Made by a program: the position numbers and the translations under genes. A DNA stretch of 64,000 nucleotides from Mytilus galloprovincialis (Eukaryota > Mollusca > Bivalvia > Mytilida > Mytilidae): NCBI RefSeq assembly GCF_965363235.1, contig NC_134844.1, positions 19,698,646 to 19,762,645 on the forward strand, written 5' to 3'. The notes beneath the pieces were generated by a model. It did not search any database. It saw only the letters and a program-made list of their open reading frames with translations, and had not been told where the DNA came from. Shown here piece by piece: positions 11,036 to 25,000 of the stretch; position 1 is the stretch's first letter; every line of letters starts with the position of its first letter.

Positions 11036-11836
11036 TAGGACTCTAAAGTGCGATGGTACTCTAAAGTGCGATGGTAACGCTAAAGTGCGATGGTCTACGC
11101 TAAAGTACGATGGTGTCTCACGCTAAAGTGCGATGGTTGTTTATTTGCTAAAGTACGATGGTATAGCACGCTAAAGTGCGATAGAACAAAAGAGAAAGGT
11201 TCAAGGGCACTAATGTTAAAAACAAGCCTTTTGCAAAATCTAGTTTGCAATGATTTAACATATAATGCGATAGGCTTTTACTTTACCGGTAGTCTTATGT
11301 GACTAAATTAAGAAGACGAATTTTGTATTTGCAACTGGCAAGGGGATGTGTTTACATTAATAGGCTGTGTAAACGACAAGCTACATCCAATACGCCCCTC
11401 GTCCTGAACATGCATGAACTATTTGCCACTGGACGGAATAAATAAAATTTATTTTTCCCCTTTTTCGTAGCGAGTATTAATACATGTTATATTTAACCAA
11501 AATGTACACACTGATGTTTTAATAGACAATTTCTGATTTACGCTTGAAAACGTGAACCTTTATTTTACCGATGTTTATACTCTTCAATAAAATCAATATT
11601 TTAACGTAAACATAAATTTGCATCTGTTCGCTTCCATTATTTATTTCATATTCCGGTATGTTCATTTTTGGTTTGTATTAACGACTGTTAACGTCATAAT
11701 CCAACTACGTTTTGTACGTCTATACTTTGGCGGACCATCGCACTTTAGCGTATGAAGGCATCGGACTTTAGCGTAGACCATCGCACTTTAGCGTAACCAT
11801 CGTACTTTAGCGTCCCCATCGCACTTTAGAGTCCTA
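11036..11836. mobile_element. element with inverted clusters of a CTAAAGTGCGATGGT motif
   Basis: Outer ends are inverted (TAGGACTCTAAAGTGCGATG at left, its complement at right ending GAGTCCTA). The left 150 bases hold seven copies of CTAAAGTGCGATGGT-like motif spaced 18-25 bases; the right 100 bases hold five copies in the opposite orientation. Variants alternate AAGTGCG/AAGTACG. The interior (about 11190-11735) has no coding frame beyond 70 codons. Flanks are TA-rich, so a TA duplication is possible but cannot be proved. Likely a non-autonomous DNA transposon whose motif array would bind a transposase. Confidence 0.65.
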
Positions 11837-11962
11837 TATATATATAGAGAGAGAGAGTACAGATGTTATGTGATCAGTTCCTTCAGTAGTGAAATACACT
11901 GAGAACTTGCAACCACTTCGTACCTATCATTCAAAACTATGTCAACTTTACGTGTTCATTTT

Positions 11963-12124
11963 CAGTGGCGGATCCAGAGGGGGGGTTCCGGGGGTCCGCA
12001 CCCCCCCTTTATTTTGGCCGATCAATGCATTTGAATCGGGACATATGTTTGCACCCCCCTGCACCCCCCCCCCTTTGCCCTGGGCTAGCACCCCCCCTTT
12101 CGAAAATACCTGCATCCGCCACTG
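11963..12124 (+). mobile_element. hAT-type MITE, copy 2
   Basis: CAGTGGCGGATCCAG at the left, CATCCGCCACTG at the right, flanked on both sides by ATTTT (11958-11962 and 12125-12129), a clean 5-bp target duplication. Interior nearly the same as copy 1. CAG-start ends with a 5-bp duplication suggest the hAT superfamily (inference). Confidence 0.8.
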
Positions 12125-12184
12125 ATTTTTATGCCCTATTTATGGGCATTATGTTTTCTGGTCTATGGGTCATTCGTTCATCTA

Positions 12185-12317
12185 TTTGCACCATATTTAT
12201 ATTCAAATACCGGTTGAAATATTAGTGTTTTTTTTTAGTATATTTAAGAATTAAATGCTTCTTTTTGTAACTTCATTGGGGTGTAAAAGCGTTGACCCAA
12301 GTACATTTTGTATGAAG
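12185..12317 (+). repeat. left arm of inverted repeat around AATF exon 1
   Basis: The run from 'tttgcaccatatttat' through 'ccggttgaaatattag' to 'acattttgtatgaag' returns, inverted and about 95% identical by eye, at 15167-15302. Part of it is half of the hairpin MITE seen whole at 15069-15240. Confidence 0.75.
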
Positions 12318-13011
12318 CGCGAAAACAGTATTGTATTTGAAGGTATGCAATACAAACAGTATTACATAAGAAATACTAGTAAATAATTCTCTTAAGTTAA
12401 GAATAAAAAAAAACAGGCAAAAACCTTTTGCATATCAAATATCACATACTGCTAATATATTAAAGAATAATTATGTAAGTCAGACTGTAATTTATATGTG
12501 TCAACTGGTTTTTTTTTCCATTCATCTAAATAAAGCTTTATGTCTTATGTCTTATGAAATAGAACGGAACGGACGGAACAAAACGAAACGAAACGAAATA
12601 CATACAAAAAGCTGCCAAACGTCTTCGAAACCAATATGTTTGTGTATGGATATAACTATATTTTGTTTGTTATAAAAGCTGAACTCCTGTATCCTCTCTA
12701 TCCCAAAGTTATTTTTTTCAATTATTTACAGTGTTTATCATTCCATAAGGAGACAATGCCATAGATACAATCATAAATTAGCAATATTTACGAACAGTAC
12801 AGAATAAAGTCGAGATGCTCATTGTACAAATCCTTGTTAGCATAGAAAAGGGAACTTCGTTCTCGAATGCCTGTGCATTTAGTGTCGTGTACTGATTAAA
12901 TACAATTAGAACCGAGTTCGAAATCTGTGTAATAAATTTAGCTTACTCTCGTTGATTGCATTTGGAAAGTTTCTAGACTTTTCATGGCCAGATTCGCATA
13001 CATGAGCAAGC
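12318..13011. other. AATF upstream region
   Basis: About 0.7 kb before the AATF start codon. It has a short GGAAC/GAAAC-type simple repeat (about 12563-12598) and no TATA box close to the gene that I would defend. The transcription start cannot be placed from sequence alone. Confidence 0.35.
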
Positions 13012-13093
13012 ATGGTTAGCCTACGCGAACAGATAGCTAAATTATCATCAACTGTACCAGAATTTAAAGATCCTGAAGATTTTTTTGGAGATG
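13012..13093 (+). CDS. AATF: AATF exon 1 (start)
   Basis: ATG at 13012; the nearest upstream ATG (13002) runs into a stop after five codons. Encodes [18 protein letters not shown] and onward to FFGD, ending in phase 1 at a GTAAAT donor. The phase fits exon 2, and Bfr2/AATF proteins start with a similar short helix. A decayed LINE starts about 50 bases later. Confidence 0.8.
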
Positions 13094-16000
13094 GTAAATT
13101 ATGTTCTTATATGGGTAGAAATCATCGGACAAAGATTCACATCATTTACAACTAGATCTGGACAAACTTGGAATATAGGAATCAAAATGGAAAATGTCAT
13201 TCCACCCTGACAAATGCAATGTTCTCACCATCAGCAGGAAAAACAAGACAATTGCAACCTCATACAGTCTACATGGTCAAATTCTTGAGTCAGTCAGCAG
13301 TGCAAAATATCTAGGCTGCACATTTACATCCGAGCACAGATGGAATGACCATGTAAATAGCATATGCAATAAGGCAAATCGAACAATTAGTTTCCTAAAA
13401 AGAAATTTAAATATAGGATCAACTACATGTACAGTGAAGGAGAACGCCTATAAAACATTGGTACGTCCAATTGTAGAATATGCCAGTCCAGTATGGGATC
13501 CATACCTTAGGCAGCAACCATTTGATTTTCTGGGGGGGGCTATGGTTTTTTTTTCTGGACAAATTTTTTTTTTCGCCTGCGGCGAAAAACAATCTATTTT
13601 TTTCGCGACAAGTCGAAAACAATTTTTTTCTTTCAATTTTAGCATTACATATAGTGGCAGCTGAGGGTGAAACAAACAATATTTTTTTTCTCAGAATCAA
13701 AAACAAATTATTTTTTTCTCCAAAAAATGGAAACAAACTTTTTTTTCCAAAAAAAACCATAGCCCCCCCCAGAAAATCAAATGGTTGCTGCCTTAAGACA
13801 GAGACTGACAGACTTGAGATGGTACAAAGAAGAGGAGCTCGTTATGTATCTAACAAGCATCATAACTACTCCAGCGTTAACTTGATGCTACAACATCTGA
13901 AATGGACATCCCTAGAACAAAGAAGGAAAGAAGCGAGACTCACAATGCTATACAAAATAGAAAACAACAAAGTGGCCATGTCAAAGGAAGGTCGTCTAAT
14001 ACCACCGAAAAGAATGACACGAAACATGCATGATAAATCCTTCCAAGTACCATCAGCATCCTGTGATTACCGGTGGTCGAATATGCGCACCAAACCATGG
14101 CAGAATAATCAGTCCGTTGATTGTGGCCATTACCTGGCAGAAGCAAAAGAATAATTATGAACTTATATTATAAAGTTATTGTCAGTACGGCCAGTAGTGT
14201 AGATACGGGTACAAGTCAAATCGGCACCTGGTTAAATCGGCATTTAGTCAACTCGGCATCTATTGAAAGTCAATTCGGCATCCAATAATATTTCAAATAA
14301 TATATTTAAATAATTCTAAAAATTTAAAAAAAAAACCACCAAGCAGTTAAAATACAAAAGTTATTTGTTTGAAGTTTTCTTAACATTCTATGAATGATGT
14401 TTTGATTAGGTTTTTTTTCAGTGAATTAATAACTTATTTCATAATTAACATATTTGTTATTTTAAGTTTTAACTCTATACATGTAGTCATTGATGTTTTC
14501 TTTTCTTCAAAATCTGAATAAAAAAACAATGAAGCCATTGCCCAAGATGTTGTTTAATTATGAGGCCCTAGTGTTATATCTAATACTTAAACCTGTAACC
14601 CTCAACCTGCATTTTAGACAATTTCTGAGGAAATTAGAAGCAATTAAAGGGAAAACTATGAGTCTTTACCAGTATTAATACTTATCAAACTCGCATGGAA
14701 AATAATTAGCAAGAAAGAAGGTTTTCTTGAAAGTTTATACAGCATTAAACCAACAATCGTGCAAAATGCTCAACTGGTTTAAATATGCATTACAAGTATC
14801 CAATACCTTGAATACACATTTTAAAAAATGAACAGGAAAAAACCTACAGAATCTCCAAATAATGTAAATAAGTCAATATTTTTCTGAAAATGCTTGATAA
14901 AAAATACATATATTTATCATGGGTGCCGAAATTACTACATCGGGTACCGATTTAACCAGGTGACAATTTGACTAGGTGCCAATTTGACTATACCGGGTGC
15001 CGATTTGACCAGGTGACGATTTAACCAGATGCCGATTTGACTAGATTTCGTAGATACGAATCCATGTTATTATAAGTATTGAATGCTTCTTTTTGTAACT
15101 TCATAGGGTTGTAAAAGTGTTGACCGTGTGTACATTATTAGAATATTAGAATGAAGAGGTTCCGCCCTTCATACAAAATGTACTTGTGTCAACGCTTCTA
15201 CACCCCAATGAAGTTACAAAAAGAAGCATTTAATTCTTAAATATACTAAAAAAAAACAAACTAATATTTCAACCGGTATTTAAATATAAAATATGGTGCA
15301 AACAGACCCAGGAGGCGAAAAATATAGGGTGCAAATGTTGTTTTTGGAGCAACGGATGTGATACCTTTAAATATGATTTTGCAAATCGTACATCCACTAC
15401 TCTCCAAGCCAAACAAGGTTATGATTCCATCCCATTACTCACAATGAAGCAAACAGGAATCTGTTTCATTATAAAATAATGCCCTCTAAATTTGTAGTTG
15501 AAATAATTATGACGTCCTGGACGTGTTCATGTTGGAAGGCTTTTATATTTTTTTGCTTTGACACCTGTCAGTCTTTCATTATTTCATTGATATAAACAAT
15601 TATGTCTTACCTTTAGCAATACATAAATTCTAATTGCATTAACATTTCATTTGTGTTTCATAATATTTATTTTAAGAAAATAATTACTGAAGCGTACTCT
15701 TTCTTTCAGAGCAATACCTGCCGTTAGATTGCATGCAATAAAGAATGAATAATCACTACATTCATGTCCCAGTGAATTCAAAATCCTGGTCACATTGTCC
15801 GGTTTCCCATATACAAGTTTCCTATAAAGTTTATTTTTGGAAAATATAACATCACAAAGCAGATATTTGGATGTCATGTTTTGCCCTGAATGAGCCATAG
15901 TCAACAAGGGCAATTCATTTTACATGTTTGTGATTCATCCGACAAAAGTCAAATTCCTTGGTTATGCAAGTTGTCTTTCATCCTTCCTGTAAAAAATATA

Positions 16001-19000
16001 AATTGTTCCTGGTGAAGATTAATAAAGAAAAGTCAGACTGACAAAAATATTATAGTGTTATTTTAATTCATATGGAGTGTAGACATAATGAACTTCTGCA
16101 TCTGATTATATGGTTACAAAAGATTACATTATGGTACAAATTAAATACTAGGTATAACTCATACATAAATCATAATTTCAAATTGGACTTGTTTTATATT
16201 CATTCTCTATATTCAGATACATCTGCACGATTAGTAGAGAAAGATGAGGATGAGGTAGATGATCTCCCCTTCACAAGTAGTAAACTTAGACAGAGGGCAG
16301 CACCACTGTTGACAGATTGTGATAAAAAATATGCTGGGAAGAGAACATCAAGAAAAAAACTGGATGAACTGGAAGAGTTAGGTAAGAGATATACAGCATC
16401 AACTATTCAGTAAACAAAAATATGCACAAACAGGCATAAGTTTTAGTCACATGATTTTACAGGGGACAAGTTTATGACACTGTTTATGTATGGTCACATC
16501 ATCTATCTGTTTCTTCATCGAATACATTTTGGTAAAGGAACTTATTGCATCAACAATTCATAAAAAATTGAGTTTAGCTACCTACAAGATATGCATGTCC
16601 TTAAACTATCATTAAAATACTAGTTGTTTGTAATTTCTACATGAAGGAGATATAAAATTAAGAAGATGTGGTGTGATTGCCAAAGATCAAAATTCTTGAT
16701 AAGATACCAATTAACACAGAAATTAACAACTATTATGTAATGTAAGCACAGCATGAGCAGAAACCAAAACTAAGATTTTGAAAAGTCATTAGCTAATTTT
16801 CAGAATTCATGTTAAGCTAATGCAAGCACTTCATTATAAATAAAGCCTCATATGTTTGATTTAGAAAATCAATATGTCTTATAATGGGTATCTGATTGAG
16901 TTGTTTTTGGGTTCTTTAAAGAGATAATATCTGCAATGAATGGCTTTAATAAAAAAAAAAAAAAAGAACATTCAAAAGTTTTAGAAATATTTAAATGAAG
17001 ATTATTATTTGAATTGATGAAAAAATAAAATACATGTAGTTACAAATGTAGGATATTTAGAAATTCAATAGAAATCATGTTGTAGTCATAGTATACAATA
17101 TTAATGTTTTAAAAGTTAGTTTAGTTTCTAGTGAGGTATGCTAAACACAGGAAAACCTACAATCTTGCTTGAAAAAGAAGAAGAAACTAGTATATAGATA
17201 TAAGAAGATGTGGTATGAGTGCCAATGAGACAACTCTCCATCCAAGTCATAATCTGTAAAAAAAAAACCACAACAGTATAGGTCAAAGTACAGTCTTGTA
17301 TGCCTTAATAGCTTGTTGTTTCTTCTAGCAATTTGGAATGTGATATAAAAACCTTTTCAATTTGACACTAAATTCCATACATCATTATTTTTAAACTTTA
17401 AATTTCCTTGCATTTTATAGAATGTGATTATTAATGATATCTAATATGAATTTTATAGGGAATAATCCTTATGATGACAAAGATCAGAATTTGGATGATG
17501 AAAGTGATGAACTAGATGAAGATATATCTGAAGATGGAGATAAAACTGATTCAGATGATGAGCTTTTGTCTAAGGGAGATAACTCAGATGACGAAGATGA
17601 AGATAATTTAGAAGAATTTCAATCAAGTTTTAAAGCAGCAACATTGAGTGAAAGTAAACCAGGATTCAGGTTATAATTTATTCTCTTTATTATTTATTAA
17701 TAAGCTTTAATTACAATATATGCAATCACTTACGTTTGAAAAGAAAATTGTGTCAAAGTTATACATCAAGATTTCTTAAAGGGATGTTCCTTTTTGAATT
17801 GAATCATCATACCTTTGAATGCATACAAGAGCACACTTGTTATCAGAAGTTCAGAAGTGCAAAAACAAGTTCTTCAAATCTTTACAATTCTCTACAACTG
17901 TTTTATCATTTGAAAAAATTATTAATTTTAATATCGGAAAAAAAATATAGGTTTAGGTACCTATAAGGTATGCTATTATTGCTGACATACATTGCCTTTT
18001 CCTTCATTTATCATGCATTTTCATCTGATTTTTTTATCCATTTTCTGAAAACCAAATCCAAAGACAGCACAGAAAACTTGAAAAAGTTAGTCGTTTTATT
18101 TTTAGTGAAATATGTATTGAAATAGATGAAAATGTCAATGAAACAGTGAACTACTTCTACAATGAATAGTTGTTCAAGAACGGTCTTTGTTTTCATGTTT
18201 AGTTTTGAAGATGATGGAGACTTCAGTAAATATGCAGATGATGATGATATGGGAGATAATAGTGGCAATGAAGATGAAAGTGACAAGGATGATGAAAGTG
18301 GCAATGAAGATGTTAGTGGTGAGGATATGTCAGACGATGAAACTGGTGATGAAGAAGAGGGTGAAGAACAGGAAGAGGAAGAACAAAGTATTATGGGTAT
18401 AAAATATCTTCTGGAAATTTGCAGCACATTTTTGCTTGTGTTGGAAGATGTAATTTGTCTAGAATTCATATTCATATTGCAAGAACCTATTTTTGTCTTT
18501 AATCACATGTAATATTTACTACTGGATTGAACACCAATGCACCACATGCTGACATCAAATACTTGAAGTTCTGAAACATGTGTTTTTCACATCTCTGAAA
18601 CATATGATTTATTTCTTAATTGAATTAACTCTATTCAACAAAGCGAGAAAATCCCGCACGCAGCGGCTGGCTTCAACTGGCCCCTTAACAAAATTGTATT
18701 TTCCAGCACTGAAAATTATTTTAATTCTTTTTTTTATAGATGAAGACGTGAAAAGTTTTTCAAGGACTAGTGTGGCAGAAGAGGTCCAAAAAGGGGAAGC
18801 TGCAAAACAACAATTAGGTATACATCGTAAATGTACTGCAAAATCATTGGCCTTTGTTCAGGAATATTTCAGATGTAAATTCCGAAATATATTTGTTATA
18901 TTTTCCAGATAATTACACCTTATGTAAGAATCCTGGGTTTTGATTGGTTGATAGCCAAAGTATTTTTCACCAATTTACTGTTATCAAATGAATATCGTTC

Positions 19001-22000
19001 ATTTTTTAACGCCGCCAGGGGTATATGCAAAAAGGATATGCCTTTTTTACCCTTTCTGCCGTGGTATTTAAAAAAAAAAAACATGCTTGTAACGTCACGA
19101 TCATCAATGCGTTTTTGAAAGTTAACATTCAGTGTAATTAAACAGATAAAGCATGTTCTTGAGGGGTATTTGCGAAAAATACCAGTCTTGAGAATGAATT
19201 TCCCTCGCCTTACGGCTTGCGAAATTTAACATTCTCTCGACTGGTATTTTTCACAAATACCCCTCCTTAACATGATATATCTGTTTATTAATGCTAGTTT
19301 AAACTTTTTTTAAGAAAGTCTGCTGACAAAAACATCTAAATAGAGAAAATAGAATGGATTTTATTTTCTGTCCTTTTAAAATGAAAAGAAAAAATCTTTG
19401 TACCTAAACATCTAGTTATTTAACTTTTATGAAAAACAGTCATAACACTATGTTCTGAACATAATGTAAACTTGGATATTTTTGCATTTGGGTTATTTTT
19501 CCATTTTTTGGGAGCAGGTAAAAATGGGATAATAAGATTTGGCCTCTATACAATATTTGTGTAAACATTTTTAAAATTATAAATTTCAGGATTATGGGAT
19601 AGTTTTCTAGAAGGCAGAATAAAACTTCAAAAAGTAGCAGGAATTATAAACCAGATGCCCCAGTTTGATGTCTGGAAACAGTTCGAGAAAGATGGCGGAG
19701 CAGAATTCAAAGAGTCAGCAGCAGACAGTAAGGCAAATTAAAATAAAAAGATGTTTGATTGCCAATGTTATAACTCTCCACCAGAGAGCAAATGGCCAAT
19801 GATGTGTTGCATATTTGTCATGTTCAATAATAAATTAACATGCTTATTTGAAAGCAGACTCTTGACTATGTAAGCTATCGATGAATAAGTCAATAAATAG
19901 AGGAATAAACACCAACACTTCTGTAAATTGAGATATTTTAGTGTGCATTTGTTTTTGCTAATGTTTAACTATACACAAGAATTGCAGCTCAGTTATTTCA
20001 ATTTCTGGGAAGAGCTGCATACAAAATAAATGATAACAAAAATCAAAATGCATGCTTTAATTTTGCAACATACCCTGTTGCAAAACTCTGTAAAAATAAA
20101 AATATCACAAAAATCTCTGCATTTTCAGTAAATAAAATCAAATCTTAATTAACGTGTCAGTATTCAGGTTAGAAATTAAGACAAAAGGCAAGATACTATA
20201 GATTCATTTATTTGTTTGTGGATTGAGGAAAAACTTGATTTTTGTAGACGTTTGATTCATGGTTTTGCAAGAGTCTGCATACCGGTATATTCCTTTAGAA
20301 GATTTGTAATTCATTGAACATTTGAAATTTGTGATAATTTTTCATATCATGCTACTCGCTTGAGATTGAAAATTATCGCTAGAAACTAAGGAGGCATGTG
20401 GCGTTGCTAATGAAATTGACATGAAATTGACAACATCGTCATAGGTAAAATAGCGATAAACAGATTATCATTAGTCATCTCAACTCGATTGCTTTTCTCG
20501 CTTTCGCTGTATCGGCTCAAGCGAGAAAATGAATCTCGTTGAGATGATCAACGATAATCTATAATTATATGTACATTTTGTAGCTCAAGCCATGTTAAAG
20601 AAATTGTTGGATAAACTGGTTCAGTTACAGACATTGCTGATGTTACAGAACTCAGAAACCAGGCACTTGATCAGTGGACAGTAAGTGTTAAATGTCTGAT
20701 CAAATGCTTTAAAATCATATGCAATAACTAGACTTAAAAGATGGGCGAGAGATACCAGAGGGACAGTCAAACTCATAGATTGAAAATAAACTGACAATGC
20801 CATGGCTAAAAATAAAAAGACAAACAGACAAATAATAGTACACAAGACACAACATAGAAAACTAAAGACTAAGCAACATGAACCCCATCAAAAACAGGGG
20901 GTGATCTCCAGTGCTTCAGAAGGATAAGCAGATCCTGCTTGATTTATATGTCAATTCGGGCTATTCTATTAAAACATGCATGGTACCAAGGGAAGGCACT
21001 AGAAAAATGGAGTAACCAAGTATAGAGGCAATTTAGAATTTATCTTTTCATTTTCATGGTTCAAAATAATTTAAACACCCACACATAGTTGAGATTTCAA
21101 AGTGTCTTCCCTGGGTTTTATATATGTTTTTATGGAACATCCCATATTCCTGAAAATCAAAATTAATTTAAAGAATTAAACCATTCAATAGGAATAAGAT
21201 TAATTATAATCTAACATTGTAAATTCAAATATCAATTTCTATAAATAAATAGAAAAAACTTAGGGCTGTTCCATTAAAACATACATGGTACCCAGGGAAG
21301 GCACTTTGAAAACAGAGTGACCACCCATAGAAGTGATTTAGAGTCCTGCATAATTTTAAACTGTTCAACACAATATTTCGCATCCACCCATAGTGGCAAA
21401 TTTAAGTTGCCTTCCCTGGGTCCCATGTATGTTTTTTATGGAACAGCTCTTATTTGAAAACAGAAAATGTACTTTTAACACTGTGTTATTCTGCAAGGCT
21501 TGACAGGACTGGCAAATGATAAAGAAATTAGAATATAGAAAACATGTAATAATAATGATTTACAAACTTCCGAATGATAACATAATTTTTATCATCCAAT
21601 GACAATAAACAAATACTGTTAACTTAAACACTATAAAAAGTGACCTGGTCATGAAAGATCCACCATAAAATAATTCACAATTGGTAAGTGGAACAAAATG
21701 ATGCTGTTACCAGTTAGTAAATAGGTACAAAGTTGCTTCCATCAACTAATTGAACAAACATTGCTTTCTGGTAATATGATATGAAAAGAAACTTTCAAGT
21801 CTGGGAAAAAATGCAATATAATCTTTTCTAATTGGAATTATAGGTTAAATTTTACTATGTATTTTAGAAAAGGCAAAAAAGAGCAACCAAAAGATGACGA
21901 TGACGATGAAGAAATCCCAAGCGATACAGATGAGGAAGAGAAACCAGTTAAAAAAAAGGAACCAGTACAAGTGGGTGTGAAAAGAAAAATTAAAATGGAC

Positions 22001-25000
22001 AATTACCCAGAGTTCCTTGCTAAAAGACATAAAGATTTCCAGACATTCAGGTAAACATATGTTTAAATTGTAAAATGATAGGTAAAAGATAACAAAGAGA
22101 CATTCAAACTCGTAAGTCAAAAAGTAAACTGACAAAGCCATGGTTAAAAAAGAAAGTGATAGATAAAAATAAAGTTTCCTGACTGAGATAGAGTTTATAT
22201 ACAGTCGACTTTCATTATCTGAAAACTGACGGACAATTATATAATTGTCGAGCCTGCGACTTTTGTCGCAGAAAGCTTGACATAGGAATGGTGATCCGGT
22301 GGCGGCGGCGGCGGCGTTGGCTCACTTCTTAAAAGCTTTTTATTTTAGAAGGTGGAAGACCTGGATGCTTCATACTTTGTATATGGATGCCTCATGTGAC
22401 GAAGGTTCCGTCAGTCACATATCCAATGTCCTTGACCTCATTTTCATGGTTCAGTGACTACTTGAAAAAAAAGTTAAAGATTTTTTGTAATGTTAAATTC
22501 TCTTTTATTATAAGTAATAGGATAACTATATTTGGTAGGTGCGTACCTTGCAAGGTCCTCATGCTCGTCGCACAGTTTTCACTTGACCTCGACCTCATTT
22601 CATGGATCAGTGAACAAGGTTAAGTTTTGGTGGTCAAGTCCATATCTCAGATACTATAAGCAATAGGTCTAGTATATTCGGTGTATGGAAGGACTGTAAG
22701 GTGTACATGTCCAACTGGCAGGTGTCATCTGACCTTGATCTCATTTTCATGGTTCAGTAGTTTTAGTTAAGTTTTTATACGACCGCAAAATTTGAAAAAA
22801 TTTTCGTCGTATATTGCTATCACGTTGGCGTCGTCGTCGTCCGAATACTTTTAGTTTTCGCACTCTAACTTTAGTAAAAGTGAATGGAAATCTATGAAAT
22901 TTTAACACAAGGTTTATGACCACAAAAGGAAGGTTGGTATTGATTTTGGGAGTTTTGGTCCCAACATTTTAGGAATTAGGGGCCAAAAAGGGCCCAAATA
23001 AGCATTTTCTTGGTTTTCGCACTATAACTTTAGTTTAAGTTAATAGAAATCTATGAAATTTTGACACAAGGTTTATGACCACAAAAGAAAGGTTGGGATT
23101 GATTTTGGGAGTTTTGGTTTCAACAGTTTAGGAATTAGGGGCCAAAAAAGGGCCCAAATAAGCATTATTCTTGGTTTTCGCACAATAACTTTAGTTTAAG
23201 TAAATGAAATTTAAACACAATGTTAATGACTACAAAAGGAAGGTTGGTATTGATTTTGGGAGTTTAGGTCCCAACAGTTTAGGAATTAGGGGCCAAAAAG
23301 GGACCCAAATAAGCATTTTTCTTGGTTTTCGCACCATAACGTTAGTATAAGTAAATAGAAATCTATGAAATTTAAACACAAGGTTTATGACCATAAAAGG
23401 AAGGTTGGTATTGATTTTTGGAGTTTTGGTCCCAACAGAATAAGGGGCCCAAAGCGACCAAAATTAAACTTTGTTTGATTTCATCAAAATTGAATAATTG
23501 GGGTTCTTTGATATGCCGAATCTAACTGTCATGACTGTGTATGTAGATTCTTAACTTTTGGTCCCGTTTTCAAATTGGTCTACATTAAGGTCCAAAGGGT
23601 CCAAAATTAAACTTAGTTTGATTTTGACAAAAAATGAATCAGTTAGGTTCTTTGATATGCTGAATCTAAAAATGTACTTAGATTCTTGATTATTGGCCCA
23701 GTTTTCAAGTTGGTCCAAATCGGGGTCCAAAATTAAACTTTGTTTGATTTCATCAAAAATTGAATAAATGGGGTTCTTTGATATACCAAATCTAACTGTG
23801 TATGTAGATTCTTCATTTTTGGTCCTGTTTTCAAATTGGTCTACACTAAAGTCCAAAGGGTCCAAAATTAAACTTAGTCTGATTTTAACAAAAATTGAAA
23901 TCTTGGGGTTCTTTGATATGCTGAATCCAAAAATGTACTTAGATTTTTTATTATGGGCCCAGTTTTCAAGTTGGTCCAAATCAGGATCTAAAATTATTAT
24001 ATTAAGTATTGTGCAATAGCAAGTCTTTTCAATTGCATAGTATTGCGCAATGGCAAGAAATATCTAATTGCACAATATTGTGAAATAGCAAATTTTTTTT
24101 TAATTAGAGTTATCTTTCTTTGTCCAGAATAGTAAGCAAGAAATATCTAATTGCAAAATATTGTGCAATAGCAAGATTTTTTTTTAATAGGAGTTATCTT
24201 TCTTTGTCCAGAATCAACTTAAATCTTTGTTATATACAATATACAATGTATATTCACTTTTTACTACCAACTGATAAATTAAAATAATCTTTACCATTCA
24301 GTGATAACAAGCAGTTTTTTTTACATCTTAATATTTTATGATGTATTTAAATGAGTAGTTATTGTTGCAAACTCCATTAGAAATTTTAATTGAGATTAGT
24401 TTTGGAATAAGGGAAAGGGGGATGTGATTAAAAAAATTGGGTTCAATTTTTCTCATTTGAAATTTCATAAATAAAAAAGAAAATTTCTTCAAACATTTTT
24501 TTGAGAGGATTAATATTCAACAGCATAGTGAATTGCTCTAAGAGAAAACAAAAATTTTTAGGTTCATTAGAACACATTCATTCTGTGTCAGAAACCTATG
24601 CTGTGTCAACTATTTAATCACAATCCAAATTTAGAGCTGAATCCAGCTTGAATGTTGTGTCCATACTTGCCCCAACCGTTCAGGGTTCAACCTCTGCGGT
24701 CGTATAAAGATACGCCCTGCGGAGCATCTGGTTGTGTTTTGGTCTGTTTTTATTATACTGTATGCATTAGGTCTACTATATTTGGTGTATGGAATGATTG
24801 TAATGTAAACTGGTGATGAGGAAGAACAGGAAAAGAAAGAACAAGGTATTATGGGTACAAATCTAAAGAGAAAGTACAAAGTATTATGGGTATAAGTTCT
24901 AAAGAGAAAAAACAAGGTATATGGGTAAAGTCACACTGTAACATATCTTCTGGAGATTGACATTAATTACTGTCAGATTCTTTTGTTGTCTATCTTCCAT

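Noticed and set aside
13480-14154. 224-codon frame
   Set aside because: It fuses the LINE tail with the interior of the inserted MITE; the real feature is a disrupted retrotransposon.
18011-18475. 154-codon Ser-rich minus frame
   Set aside because: It is the antisense of AATF's acidic exon 4 (GAT/GAA codons read backwards).
23551-23979. 142-codon minus frame with internal repeats
   Set aside because: It is the translation of the element's ~130-base tandem units; repeats explain it fully.
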